From: CAZUAQ01 sp964618455
Lineage (GTDB): Bacteria > Planctomycetota > Phycisphaerae > UBA1845 > PWPN01
Direction: 5' to 3'
Length of the DNA: 64,000 nucleotides
NCBI GenBank assembly: GCA_964618455.1
Contig: CAZUAQ010000027.1
Span: 11,132 to 75,131 of the forward strand
Part shown: one piece after another, positions 44,311 through 52,568 of the stretch
Position numbering within the stretch: the stretch's first letter is position 1
Layout: each line of letters opens with the position of its first letter
Translations under genes and position numbers: made by a program
The notes under the pieces: generated by a model
Told to the model about the DNA's origin: nothing
The model's database searches: none
The model's input: only the letters and a program-made list of their open reading frames with translations

Positions 44311-45714
44311 CTATTTCTGGGGTTTCGGCCATGGATATGCATGGGCACCGGCCTCCGCCTGAATGGGACTTTTCGGCAAGGTTTCCCGCCACGCGAGCAA
44401 CTTCCCCGCCATACGCACCATGATTTCGGGCTCATCCTTCGCCCGGTTGTCCACTTCCGAAGGGTCCTCGGGAAGGTGATACAGTTCCATCCGGCTGCGA
44501 TCGGGGTTCATCAACAGCTTCCAGTCTCCCTCGCGCATGGCCAGTTGCGGGCTCTTGTTCAGGACGTGGCCCCAGACCCGAAAGCGCCAATCCCAGAAGA
44601 TCGGCGTGCGGCGTCGCATGGGCGATCCGCGAAACGCAGACGAGACGCTTTCACCGTCCAGTGGGTGTTCGTCAGGCACGCGGATCCCGGCGATGTGGCA
44701 AAGCGTTGGCAGCAGATCCGTGGCGTTCATCACCGTCGTGTCATCCACCTCACCCGCCGGGGCGACCCCTGGCCAGCGCAGGATGAAGGGTACGCGAATT
44801 CCACCTTCATACAGACTTCGCTTACGACCACGAAACGGTCCCGGACTGCCCGCGGCGCTGTGGGCAGCGCTGGCAATGTGCACATCCTCCGGGCCGTTGT
44901 CGGAACTGAAAATGACAATCGTGTTCTCCGCCAGGCCCGACGCATCGAGGAAGTCGAGCAGCCGTCCGATCTCTCGATCCGCGCTGGTGGCCGAACCGTA
45001 GTAGACCGCCATCGCACCTTTATAGGGTACCTTCGTCGGGCTGAGCCGACGATAGGGCTCCATCTCCTCCTCGTAAGGATGCAACGTCGCATGCGTCAAC
45101 AGCAACCAAGCCTGCAGATAAAATGGCGCATCGCGATGCGCCTTCATGAACGCAATGGACTCATCCACGATCTTTCCGGTTGAATCCGCACGATACCGCT
45201 CCGGATCGTATTCCCAGATATCTTCACACAGCATGAAACCACCGGAGACATCGAAACCGTACTCCGAGGCAAGAGGACTTTGCAGGTGTGTGCCAAGGTG
45301 CCACTTTCCGAAGTGGGCCGTGGTGTAACCCCCTTCCCGCAACAGTTGCGGGAGCAGAGTCACCTTCGGGTCGAGGTGATTCGGCATGCCGCGTTTCTCG
45401 TTCTGCTCGACCGAAGCGAGATGGCCGTGAATGCCCAGGCGCGCGGGAAACTGGCCGGTCATGAACGCCACGCGACTCGGCGAGCAGACACCCGAGCAGA
45501 CGTAGAACTGCGTGAAGCGGGTCCCCTCCGCAGCCAGACGATCCAGGTGCGGCGTTTGAAGGTGACGGTGGCCATAGCAGCCCAGGTCTCCCCAGCCCCA
45601 GTCGTCAGCCAGGATGAAGATGATGTTCGGGGGACGATCGTTCTCGGCGGCGACGGCATTCGTCGAGGCGACGAGTCCACCGCACAGGATCAGAAGAGTG
45701 AGTAACAATTTCAT
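44311..45714 (-). CDS. secreted sulfatase (arylsulfatase type, CxPSR)
   Basis: The 467-aa enzyme removes sulfate esters from glycans. It has a signal peptide, the metal-binding motif ADDWGWGDLGCYG, and the formylglycine site CSPSR (Cys77 to Arg81) which needs maturation by a formylglycine-generating enzyme or a radical SAM maturase, neither of which is in the window. GKWHLG and SDNGPEDVH are further sulfatase motifs. ATG 45714 follows GGAGC by about 6 nt. The tetR gene ends about 55 bp upstream on the same strand, so the two may be co-transcribed. The sulfated substrate is unknown; neighbouring enzymes suggest a marine or host polysaccharide (inference). Confidence 0.92.
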   Translation of the reverse strand: MKLLLTLLILCGGLVASTNAVAAENDRPPNIIFILADDWGWGDLGCYGHRHLQTPHLDRLAAEGTRFTQFYVCSGVCSPSRVAFMTGQFPARLGIHGHLASVEQNEKRGMPNHLDPKVTLLPQLLREGGYTTAHFGKWHLGTHLQSPLASEYGFDVSGGFMLCEDIWEYDPERYRADSTGKIVDESIAFMKAHRDAPFYLQAWLLLTHATLHPYEEEMEPYRRLSPTKVPYKGAMAVYYGSATSADREIGRLLDFLDASGLAENTIVIFSSDNGPEDVHIASAAHSAAGSPGPFRGRKRSLYEGGIRVPFILRWPGVAPAGEVDDTTVMNATDLLPTLCHIAGIRVPDEHPLDGESVSSAFRGSPMRRRTPIFWDWRFRVWGHVLNKSPQLAMREGDWKLLMNPDRSRMELYHLPEDPSEVDNRAKDEPEIMVRMAGKLLAWRETLPKSPIQAEAGAHAYPWPKPQK

Positions 45715-45769
45715 GCGTTGCTCCGTTCGATTTGTTTGCGCAGAGTCGACCCGGCCGGAGAGCCGGGGA

Positions 45770-46420
45770 TCAGGGCGCGCCGGCGGCATCGAGGCGGATT
45801 CGCGGCTTGATGCGTACCGAATCCAGAAAGATCCGCTTGCGCCACGTGGACAAATCCCGTGATGTGTATTTCCGCGTACCGGACAGCGCCTCGGTGAAAA
45901 TAGCGTGCGTGATGCCCTGGAACGACATGGCCAGCATCCGCGGCGGGGCGTCCAGGAACACGCCTTTCTCGATGCCTCCGCGGAACACCTCCTCGATCAA
46001 CCGCGTGTTCTCCTGATGCAACGCCAAAGCCTCGCCCTTCAGTTCAAAACGCTGCGCGCACGCATAGCACGAGGTCCTCGAGAAGAACAGCAGCGAAAGT
46101 TCGCGATACTCGAAGAAGAGTTCGGTGGTCGCATCGATCAGACGCTCGATGCGGTCGATGGCATTACCGGGGGGAAGAATGGCCTGGCGGATGTTCTCGT
46201 GCGCCGTGCGGAAGGCCTCGAGCATCAATGCCTCGTAGAGGTCTTCCTTGTTGGCGAAGAGATTGTATAGCGTGCCGACGGCGAACTCCGCCTTTTCGGC
46301 CACCTGGGCCATGGTCGTCGTCTCGTATCCCTGCTCGAGGAACAGGCTTCGCGCCACTTCCAGGATCTCCCGGCGATGGCGTTCCCGTTCCCGTTCGCGA
46401 CGGCGAGATGGTGCCGGCAT
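45770..46420 (-). CDS. TetR family transcriptional regulator
   Basis: The 216-aa protein has an N-terminal helix-turn-helix domain (ILEVARSLFLEQGYETTTM then VAEKAEFAVGTLYNLFANKE), typical of TetR regulators. A charged N-terminal stretch (SRRRERERERHRRE) precedes it. The C-terminal ligand-binding domain is unremarkable. ATG 46420 follows GGAG by about 6 nt. The sulfatase gene follows 55 bp downstream on the same strand, so this regulator may control it, or its own operon. No palindromic operator was identified in the upstream 75 bp by eye. Confidence 0.9.
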   Translation of the reverse strand: MPAPSRRRERERERHRREILEVARSLFLEQGYETTTMAQVAEKAEFAVGTLYNLFANKEDLYEALMLEAFRTAHENIRQAILPPGNAIDRIERLIDATTELFFEYRELSLLFFSRTSCYACAQRFELKGEALALHQENTRLIEEVFRGGIEKGVFLDAPPRMLAMSFQGITHAIFTEALSGTRKYTSRDLSTWRKRIFLDSVRIKPRIRLDAAGAP

Positions 46421-46495
46421 GCGCGACTCCCCGAATCATGACTCATGACCTCGCCGGTGACGCGAACAGCGACTCGTGATGCTGCGAAGGGTCGC

Positions 46496-47506
46496 TTACG
46501 CCGCCTTCTCAGCTTCCTGCTCGCGTAGCCAGGCGATAGTTTTCTTCACGCCTTCTTCGTACGACACGGTCGATTTCCAGCCCAGTTCACGCCGGGCTTT
46601 CTCGGCGCTGAAGAAGCACCGCCGTCCCATGAGCCATACGGCATACCGCGTGACCATCGGTGGCTTCTTGAACTTGAACGCGTGGCCGAGACACTCGAGA
46701 AAGAACGCCATGTTGTAGGCGACGCTGTAAGGAATGTGGCGCTTGACCGGCGGGGCGCCCATTTCCGACGCCAGCAGGTTCATCCACTGCTTCTGTTTCA
46801 TCACACCGTCGTTGCAGGCATTGTACGCTTCGCCGATCGCCTTCTCATTCTCGGCCGCGAGGATGCTCGCCTCCGCCACGTTGCCCGCGTACACGACATT
46901 CAGCCGGTTTTCGCCGTCGCCGAGGATCTTGCACTTGCCGCGGTGAAGCAATCGGCTCAGACGAAAGATGGTCGTCCGGTCCCGAGGGCCGTACAGCCAG
47001 CTCGGCCGGATCACGGTCAGCTTGATCTTCCCTTCCTTGTGCATCTCCCACAGGTCGCGCTCCGCCTGGACCTTGGCCCGCGAATAGTACGACCACTTGT
47101 TGAGATTCATGCCGAGCGGGGCGGACTCGTCGAGTTCGAGTCCCTCGCCGTTGCGGTGACCGTACGCGCTGATTGAACTGATGTGCAGGAACCGATCGAC
47201 ACTCGCTTTCGAAGCCGCTTCCGCCAGGTTCCGCGTACCTTCGATCGTGATCTTGACGAAGTCCTCCCACGGACCCCAGTCGCCGACGCGCGCCGCCGAG
47301 TGGTAGACCGTGGTCACACCCTCACATGCCTTCTCCAGGGACGCCACATCGTTCAGGCTGCCTTCAACGAATTCCACGTTCTGCGTTTCCAGCCAGCTTC
47401 GATCACTGCCGGGACGCACCAGCACGCGTACGGGCCGGTCCCGAAGCCGGAGTTGTTCGACGATATGGCTGCCCAATAAACCGGTTGCACCTGTCACCAG
47501 ATTCAT
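46496..47506 (-). CDS. NAD-dependent epimerase/dehydratase (extended SDR)
   Basis: The 336-aa protein has the Rossmann motif TGATGLLGSHIVEQL (TGxxGxxG) near the N-terminus, a catalytic Tyr-x-x-x-Lys in YYSRAKVQAE, and the upstream HISSISAYG serine segment. This is the extended short-chain dehydrogenase fold, typical of nucleotide-sugar epimerases, dehydratases, and dihydroflavonol-reductase-like enzymes. No specific substrate can be assigned. ATG 47506 is preceded by AGGAATGAG. It lies 75 bp upstream of the TetR gene on the same strand, and the sigma factor gene is 120 bp further upstream in the same direction. Confidence 0.88.
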   Translation of the reverse strand: MNLVTGATGLLGSHIVEQLRLRDRPVRVLVRPGSDRSWLETQNVEFVEGSLNDVASLEKACEGVTTVYHSAARVGDWGPWEDFVKITIEGTRNLAEAASKASVDRFLHISSISAYGHRNGEGLELDESAPLGMNLNKWSYYSRAKVQAERDLWEMHKEGKIKLTVIRPSWLYGPRDRTTIFRLSRLLHRGKCKILGDGENRLNVVYAGNVAEASILAAENEKAIGEAYNACNDGVMKQKQWMNLLASEMGAPPVKRHIPYSVAYNMAFFLECLGHAFKFKKPPMVTRYAVWLMGRRCFFSAEKARRELGWKSTVSYEEGVKKTIAWLREQEAEKAA

Positions 47507-47629
47507 CGCGTCTTCTCATTCCTGCCGGGAGATATCGAGTCCTTAATCTGACACAAGAGCCGGTAACATAAGAAGATACCGAATGGTCGTCAAGGCGGTC
47601 CATCTCCCCTCGGTCGACCGGGCGTGCGT

Positions 47630-48637
47630 TCATACGGAGAGGGCAATCTCTGCGCCGTCGCTCGCCCGCGAGAGCCGAAAGAGATTCCTTGCCACCTCGT
47701 TCATTTCGATGTTTGCGTGCTCCAGGAGCGTCATCAACGTGCCCGCCTTGTCCGTTCGGTCCATCCGTGCGAACCGGCGTGCGAATTGCAGCTCCTCGCT
47801 GTCCTCGAGTTCGCGGCACTGACGCTCATCAAGCAGGCCATCTGCTTGCCCTTCGTTCTCGCGGATCATCCGCATCAGAAGGGGCATTTGGGGATCCTGG
47901 CGGACCTGGTTCTCGACCTCCTGAGTCAGGCGTCGTTCGTACGCGCTCGCCCGGCTGCTGGAAATCTCGAAATCCCGGGCAATCTGCCGCAAAGGCGTCC
48001 GCAACGCCTCGTGTTCGATCAGGATCCGCTCCTCGGCGAATCGCCGAAGAATGGGCGTGGGATCGCGGCGGGGCCATGGACGTTGTTCGAGACTTCGCAG
48101 CGCCAGGCGCACCGCGCGCTCGTACCGTTGGCGCAGGCGATGGCCGAACGTCTCCCGCCCGTGCGGGTTGCCAAGCGAGCCAGGGGCATGTTCGCTAGCG
48201 ACCATCGCCTCATCCGGAAGCTGAACCACTGTCTGCAGCCTGCGCGCTTCGGGTGAGTGCTTCGCCTCGCGGAGGCGGTTCGGCGGTACGCGCATCAGGG
48301 CAAACTGCTCGTGAAGTGCCTGGTGGACGGTCCGGCGGATCCGCTGGATGGCATAGGCAACAAACACGCCGTGACGCTCGGGATCGTATTCCATCGCCGC
48401 CCGGGCAAGCGCAAGGCACCCTTCCTGAAAGAGATCCTCGTACTCCCGGTCCCGCCGGGGCGACGGCGGCGTGGGCACGCGCTTTCGCAAGTGCATGCCT
48501 ACCAGGCCGATATGCTTTTCGACGAGACTCCTGGCCTCCGGCGTCATCACCGGAGATCGATCCCCGGAGGGCCGAATCAGAGACGATGCATTGGGCGTGT
48601 CTACCTTTAAGTTCCTCTTGTGGATAACGTTACGCAT
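47630..48637 (-). CDS. sigma-70 family RNA polymerase sigma factor with long C-terminal extension
   Basis: The 335-aa protein has sigma region 2 (YEDLFQEGCLALARAAMEYD with IQRIRRTVHQALHE) near residues 65-110 and a region-4-like helix-turn-helix around LRQIARDFEISSSRASAYERR. Beyond this there are about 100 residues with Glu/Asp/Arg-rich helices, not typical of small sigma factors. The N-terminus is short. ATG 48637 is chosen over the adjacent ATG 48640, as GGGGG then sits 5 nt upstream. No anti-sigma gene was found next to it. The target regulon is unknown. Confidence 0.8.
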   Translation of the reverse strand: MRNVIHKRNLKVDTPNASSLIRPSGDRSPVMTPEARSLVEKHIGLVGMHLRKRVPTPPSPRRDREYEDLFQEGCLALARAAMEYDPERHGVFVAYAIQRIRRTVHQALHEQFALMRVPPNRLREAKHSPEARRLQTVVQLPDEAMVASEHAPGSLGNPHGRETFGHRLRQRYERAVRLALRSLEQRPWPRRDPTPILRRFAEERILIEHEALRTPLRQIARDFEISSSRASAYERRLTQEVENQVRQDPQMPLLMRMIRENEGQADGLLDERQCRELEDSEELQFARRFARMDRTDKAGTLMTLLEHANIEMNEVARNLFRLSRASDGAEIALSV

Positions 48638-48854
48638 CATTTCCCCCAGTACGGACTGTCTTCCACAACTGTCCCATCGGGAGTATAGTATACCTAACAA
48701 AATACGAACATGCGAGTGGGGGATCGATTTCTTTGCAATCTTTGTTTTCTCATACGTCGGTGTAATATGGCGAGGGCAACCTGAGGGGGGCTAGGTATCT
48801 ACCTCCGGATGGCTCAAACGGTAGCAGCCCCAATCCTGGAGCCTGAGGAACGGG

Positions 48855-49280
48855 ATGATGACGAAAAATGATGATTTCCTCACGAGGGATGCGATTCCAG
48901 ATCATGAGAAGCGATCCAGATTCGATCGTATCATGGATGTCCTGCCACGAGCCTGGAAATGGTTCTTTCTGTTCTCGTTGATGACAGCGGGGGTTCTGGG
49001 TGTGCTGGACGCCCTTCGCTTCTACGGCTTCATGGACGATGAGTTGTCCGAGCGCTGGCGGTACCTCCTCGAACTCCCTCCCCGGTTCCTGTTCACCGCC
49101 ATCGGCATCTCTCTTCTGTTCGCCATCCCTTGTGTATTGCTATTGGTCACTTGCCTGGCGTGGGGACTCATCGACCTCATCATGGACGGTATGCGATTGC
49201 GTCTTGTCCATCGACGACTTGTTTTCAAACGCCGCAAGATGAGGTGCCTCCGCACGACGAGTGACGCAGATCAGCCTTGA
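48855..49280 (+). CDS. small membrane protein, unknown
   Basis: The 141-aa protein has two strong hydrophobic segments (residues about 37-55 and 75-105) and a basic C-terminal tail (LVHRRLVFKRRKMR). I do not recognise a family. ATG 48855 follows GAGGAA by about 6 nt, with a second ATG directly after. It is divergent from the sigma factor gene, with about 215 bp between, so a regulatory link is possible but not shown. Confidence 0.6.
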   Translation: MMTKNDDFLTRDAIPDHEKRSRFDRIMDVLPRAWKWFFLFSLMTAGVLGVLDALRFYGFMDDELSERWRYLLELPPRFLFTAIGISLLFAIPCVLLLVTCLAWGLIDLIMDGMRLRLVHRRLVFKRRKMRCLRTTSDADQP

Positions 49281-49940
49281 GGAGTGTGCAGCGTCGAGCC
49301 GAAATGAGTGGCATCAATGCTGGCCGAAGCATCAAACTACAAGTCTGAACAAGAGAGGGAAGTACTCCTACTCTTGTCATGGTCAAGGCTCCACCAACGA
49401 GAAAATTATTGCGTGGCATGTGACGCGACTCGAGTCAACAAGTCGTTCGCCGCTTGATCAAGTCCGAAATCGGTGTCTGGCTAAGGGCTGTAATGCTCAA
49501 CCCTGATCTGGCAGAATGAATAATCTCCCGGCACCTGCATCGAGGGAGATCTGCACGCCTTCGATGGCGGGACTGTCGTCACGCTCGGCACATAACGTTT
49601 CAACTGGCAGAGATGGCGGTGCCCCGTGACCTATTCCGCGCGATTCTGGACCGAATCGGTCGGTTTCGCTCGACTCCGGTGATGCTTGAGAGCGGCTGTC
49701 CAGGAAGCCCAGCTGGAAAAACCGACGAACTCGTCGTGTCACCCTGGGCGGGAACGTGCCGAGGATGGGCAAAACCTAAAATCGGGCGAACTTCGGGCGT
49801 TCGTGGCGCCTGGACGCCAAGAAAACGGACGTTCAGGCGAGGATTTGGCTGTTGGTGAGACAGTCTGGGAGGTAAAATGCGGCATTGGTGGGCGACTGAA
49901 GTACGGTCATGGAGGTCACTTGGGATATGTCGGTTCAAGT
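49281..49940. other. gene-poor stretch with a duplicated fragment
   Basis: No convincing complete gene is seen here. The only notable content is the 66-bp block at 49519-49584 that matches the 3' part of the gene at 54127. Short open frames in other registers have no ribosome binding site or recognisable motif. Confidence 0.5.
49497..49590 (-). pseudogene. 3' fragment of a 54127-type glycosidase gene
   Basis: Read on the minus strand, this piece encodes the segment RDDSPAIEGVQISLDAGAG and then RLFILPDQG, nearly identical to the C-terminus of the gene at 54127 (which has VQLSLDAGAGRLFLLP). Counting by eye, 62 of 66 bases agree between 49519-49584 and 54155-54220. No upstream part of the gene is present; the reading frame continues for about 60 codons into unrelated sequence. 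It looks like a relic of a duplicated or rearranged gene copy. Confidence 0.55.
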
Positions 49941-50774
49941 ATGACGAACACTTCATCATCACGAACGCTTTCCTATCTCTTCTGGCTCTTGGTCGGTTGC
50001 TTCTGTCTCGGCTGGGGAGTGACGGAGATGTGGTGCGCATACAAACACCATAAGGCGCAGACGAAACGAGATGCTTTGGTACGAGCGATCAAACTGGCAC
50101 GGGAGGATCTTGTGCTGGAGATGGAGGCCTACTACTCCCGTCAGGACCGCGAGGCGCGGCTCAGCCGCAGCGAGCTGCGCGAGCGGATCAATCGGGGAGA
50201 GCCATTCAAAGTGGTTGGGCGGCACAATGTCGATCACCCTGACGGTCCGATCGAGGAGATTGAGTGGTATCATGCGGCGTCGGGCTCAGTCACCACGTTG
50301 CACTTCCGGGGCGAGCAGTGGCTCTCGCGTGACACACCGTCGCGCGTAAAGCCGACTCCGCCTCACCCGAAAGCGCCGCCGATACTGGACGACCTTGCTG
50401 AGATTCGCCGGTTCTTTGCCGGGAGTTTCAGCCTCGGCATTGGAACGGTCACGTTTCTCATCGCATTCGGGTTGGCGCTGGTCTGGCCCGCCGCCCGCCG
50501 CCCCGCCACGCATGTCATGCTCGCGATGACATTGATCTGCACGACGATGTGGCTCTTCGGGTACAATCAACCCTTCCGACTGAGAACGATCTTCAGCAAC
50601 GACATGCTCTTGTGGGCGCTGCTGATGGCGCTGGTGTCCATTCCGGCGATCATTCTTGCCCACCGCCGCCCCACGCCGAGCTATCCCGCCTGCCCGCAGT
50701 GCGAATACAACCTGACCGGCAACACCAGCGGCGTTTGCCCGGAATGTGGGACGGCGATACCGCCCAATCAGTAA
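49941..50774 (+). CDS. membrane protein with C-terminal YNLTG-type zinc ribbon
   Basis: The 277-aa protein has an N-terminal membrane segment (YLFWLLVGCFCLGWGV), a soluble charged middle (residues about 30-155), three further hydrophobic helices, and a C-terminal zinc ribbon CPQCEYNLTGNTSGVCPECG. This CxxCxYNLTG...CPECG module is one I associate with planctomycete membrane proteins of unknown function. ATG 49941 is chosen as it precedes the first membrane segment; upstream frame has no conservation. It belongs with the two zinc-ribbon genes that follow. Confidence 0.65.
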   Translation: MTNTSSSRTLSYLFWLLVGCFCLGWGVTEMWCAYKHHKAQTKRDALVRAIKLAREDLVLEMEAYYSRQDREARLSRSELRERINRGEPFKVVGRHNVDHPDGPIEEIEWYHAASGSVTTLHFRGEQWLSRDTPSRVKPTPPHPKAPPILDDLAEIRRFFAGSFSLGIGTVTFLIAFGLALVWPAARRPATHVMLAMTLICTTMWLFGYNQPFRLRTIFSNDMLLWALLMALVSIPAIILAHRRPTPSYPACPQCEYNLTGNTSGVCPECGTAIPPNQ

Positions 50775-51295
50775 TTCTTGCTGGTTCCTGGGGACGCTGA
50801 AATCCAATATGTATAATGCCGTTTATGCGTTCATGAGTATTTGACAACCCATACATCACGATCGCCGCTCAAGTCGGCGGTCGATGATGGCTTCGGAGAG
50901 ATGGTTGGGGGTACTGGCGTTAAATTGTGAGTTCAGCCAGAACGGACCGGAGTCTTCCAGTCTCATAGTGAGGTATTCGCTTTGTGACTCTGATCAAGCA
51001 AGATGTGCCGGGTATCGTGGGCCTTCATTGGGTGTTCGCTGGCATGATCGATGCCATTACCTTGTCTTATGCGCCACAGCACCCTCACAATAGGAAGCTC
51101 CCTGGCATTCAAAAAGTACTTCGCGAGATCAACCGGAGGCTTGCGCCGGCATGCATTTTCCATGCATGTCTTCACCTGTGCGCCAAGCGTCATTCCTTCT
51201 TCGAGAGTATGGGAGTCATCCCAGGGCGATAAGACATTCTTGGAATGAGGAATACGATGAGTGGCGGGTCAGTCTTGCCGTGACGAGCAGCAACG
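50775..51295. other. intergenic region, no gene recognised
   Basis: A TATAAT at 50812-50817 and a TTGACA near 50840 occur but are not arranged as one promoter. Short open frames show no motif or ribosome binding site. Nothing else was recognised. Confidence 0.4.
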
Positions 51296-52318
51296 ATGGC
51301 CACCATGTTTTACGAGGTTCTTGCCTATCTTATGAGTTTTTTCACTCTTCCGATGATTTGGCTACTTCTGTCGGCGGGCGTTCTGTCAATCATGGGCATC
51401 CTGTTGCTGAAGTTCGGACTTTGGCCGCGTCGCCATGGCGATACCCCCTATTGCCGGAAATGCGGATACAATCTGACCGGTACGCTCACGGGAGTTTGCT
51501 CGGAATGTGGAACGACGCTCACGGCCGATGCGGTCGTACAGGGGCAGCGGCCCCGTCGACAATGGGTGACGGCAACTGGAGTGTTGATGATCGTTCTGGC
51601 GTGTATTCCGCTATTGTCCTCACTTCGTCAGGTCAATTGGTATCATTTGCACCCCACCTCGTGGGTTATGGCTGATTTCCGTTCAACTACACCTGCAATC
51701 CAGAAGAAAGCGTGGAACGAACTGCAACGACGAGCCAGCGCCGGCACCTTCTCCCAATCGCAAGAAGATCAATTTATTGCGTTGTGTCTCGCGGAACAGG
51801 TCGTCCTGCCGACCGGTTCCAGCTTTACAGCAGACGCAATCCGATACCTTACGGAACGCTGGAAGCAGAATGATTTGTCGCCGGCACAGTCCGAACAGTT
51901 CTTCGAACAAATGGTCCTCGTCTGCGAAGTGAAGGTCACTTCCGCTAGAGACGGAAGAGCCATCTACGACACGGATCTCGTGATGCGTCATGTGTCAAGT
52001 GATCTTGGCAGAACACATGATTTCTGGTTCCGTATTCGGAAGGCCACCACCATCGACCGAATTAAACCGGTACAGTGGTCCCCGTGGATCACTGAGACCA
52101 TCAGCGCGTTCCGGCACGAGGATACATTAAAAGGTGCCTCTATAGACGCTGCTTCCGGCACACACACACTCTGTTTCTTTGTGGAAGTCGAAGTATATGC
52201 CGATGGCCCGGTAGGTGACGTCGAAGCCAGTCGATGCGCCCGACGTTTTCGCACAAATGACTGCGACACCTTCATCATCAATTCGAATGGAACGGTCACC
52301 CTGATTCCCGAAGAGTGA
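51296..52318 (+). CDS. membrane protein with N-terminal YNLTG-type zinc ribbon
   Basis: The 340-aa protein has two hydrophobic segments (residues about 15-40 and 95-115) flanking the zinc ribbon YCRKCGYNLTGTLTGVCSECG. After the second helix comes the motif QVNWYHLHPTSW, then a helical repeat-like region and a beta-rich C-terminal domain. The same order occurs in the gene at 52569 (QVDWYRYYPAG), so the two are paralogues on opposite strands. ATG 51296 or 51305 could be the start. No enzyme motif is visible. The zinc ribbon is likely cytosolic (inferred), the large C-terminal domain extracytoplasmic. Confidence 0.68.
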   Translation: MATMFYEVLAYLMSFFTLPMIWLLLSAGVLSIMGILLLKFGLWPRRHGDTPYCRKCGYNLTGTLTGVCSECGTTLTADAVVQGQRPRRQWVTATGVLMIVLACIPLLSSLRQVNWYHLHPTSWVMADFRSTTPAIQKKAWNELQRRASAGTFSQSQEDQFIALCLAEQVVLPTGSSFTADAIRYLTERWKQNDLSPAQSEQFFEQMVLVCEVKVTSARDGRAIYDTDLVMRHVSSDLGRTHDFWFRIRKATTIDRIKPVQWSPWITETISAFRHEDTLKGASIDAASGTHTLCFFVEVEVYADGPVGDVEASRCARRFRTNDCDTFIINSNGTVTLIPEE

Positions 52319-52428
52319 AGCGACCCGCGCTTGCACGCCATTATTCCACAGGATCGGTAGCGAGACATGTACCGGCCAGAACAGTCTATGGAAGGGATCG
52401 CCCAACCCTGCGAGAGTACGGTCCTAAC

Positions 52429-52548
52429 TCAGGGTTGCATTGATGGCGGTCCATCCTCCCCCACATGCCGAACGCGCAGGCCAACCACCAGCAGCACCAG
52501 GCCGACCGGCGGCGTCGCGAACAGGATCAGGTTGAATGCGATCAACAT
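52429..52548 (-). pseudogene. truncated 5' copy of a zinc-ribbon membrane gene (39 codons)
   Basis: This short reading frame encodes MLIAFNLILFATPPVGLVLL followed by VVGLRVRHVGED, closely matching the start of the neighbouring gene (LTLIMLLFLFATPPAGLVLL then VVGLRGRRVGDE). It stops after 39 codons, before the zinc ribbon would begin. It lies just 20 bp downstream of the full-length gene in the same orientation, as expected for a partial tandem duplicate. It may be a decayed copy. Confidence 0.6.
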
Positions 52549-52568
52549 GTTCGCTGAAACCTACCCTC

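Noticed and set aside
48682..48692. Two overlapping TATACT boxes ahead of the sigma factor gene
   Set aside because: Neither has a matching -35 element at 16-18 bp, so no promoter was called.
49686..49940. Upstream in-frame extension of the zinc-ribbon gene at 49941
   Set aside because: The 85 added residues have no membrane or domain character, and ATG 49941 directly precedes the first membrane helix.
50812..50817. TATAAT after the first zinc-ribbon gene
   Set aside because: There is no -35 box at a suitable distance and no gene start nearby downstream.
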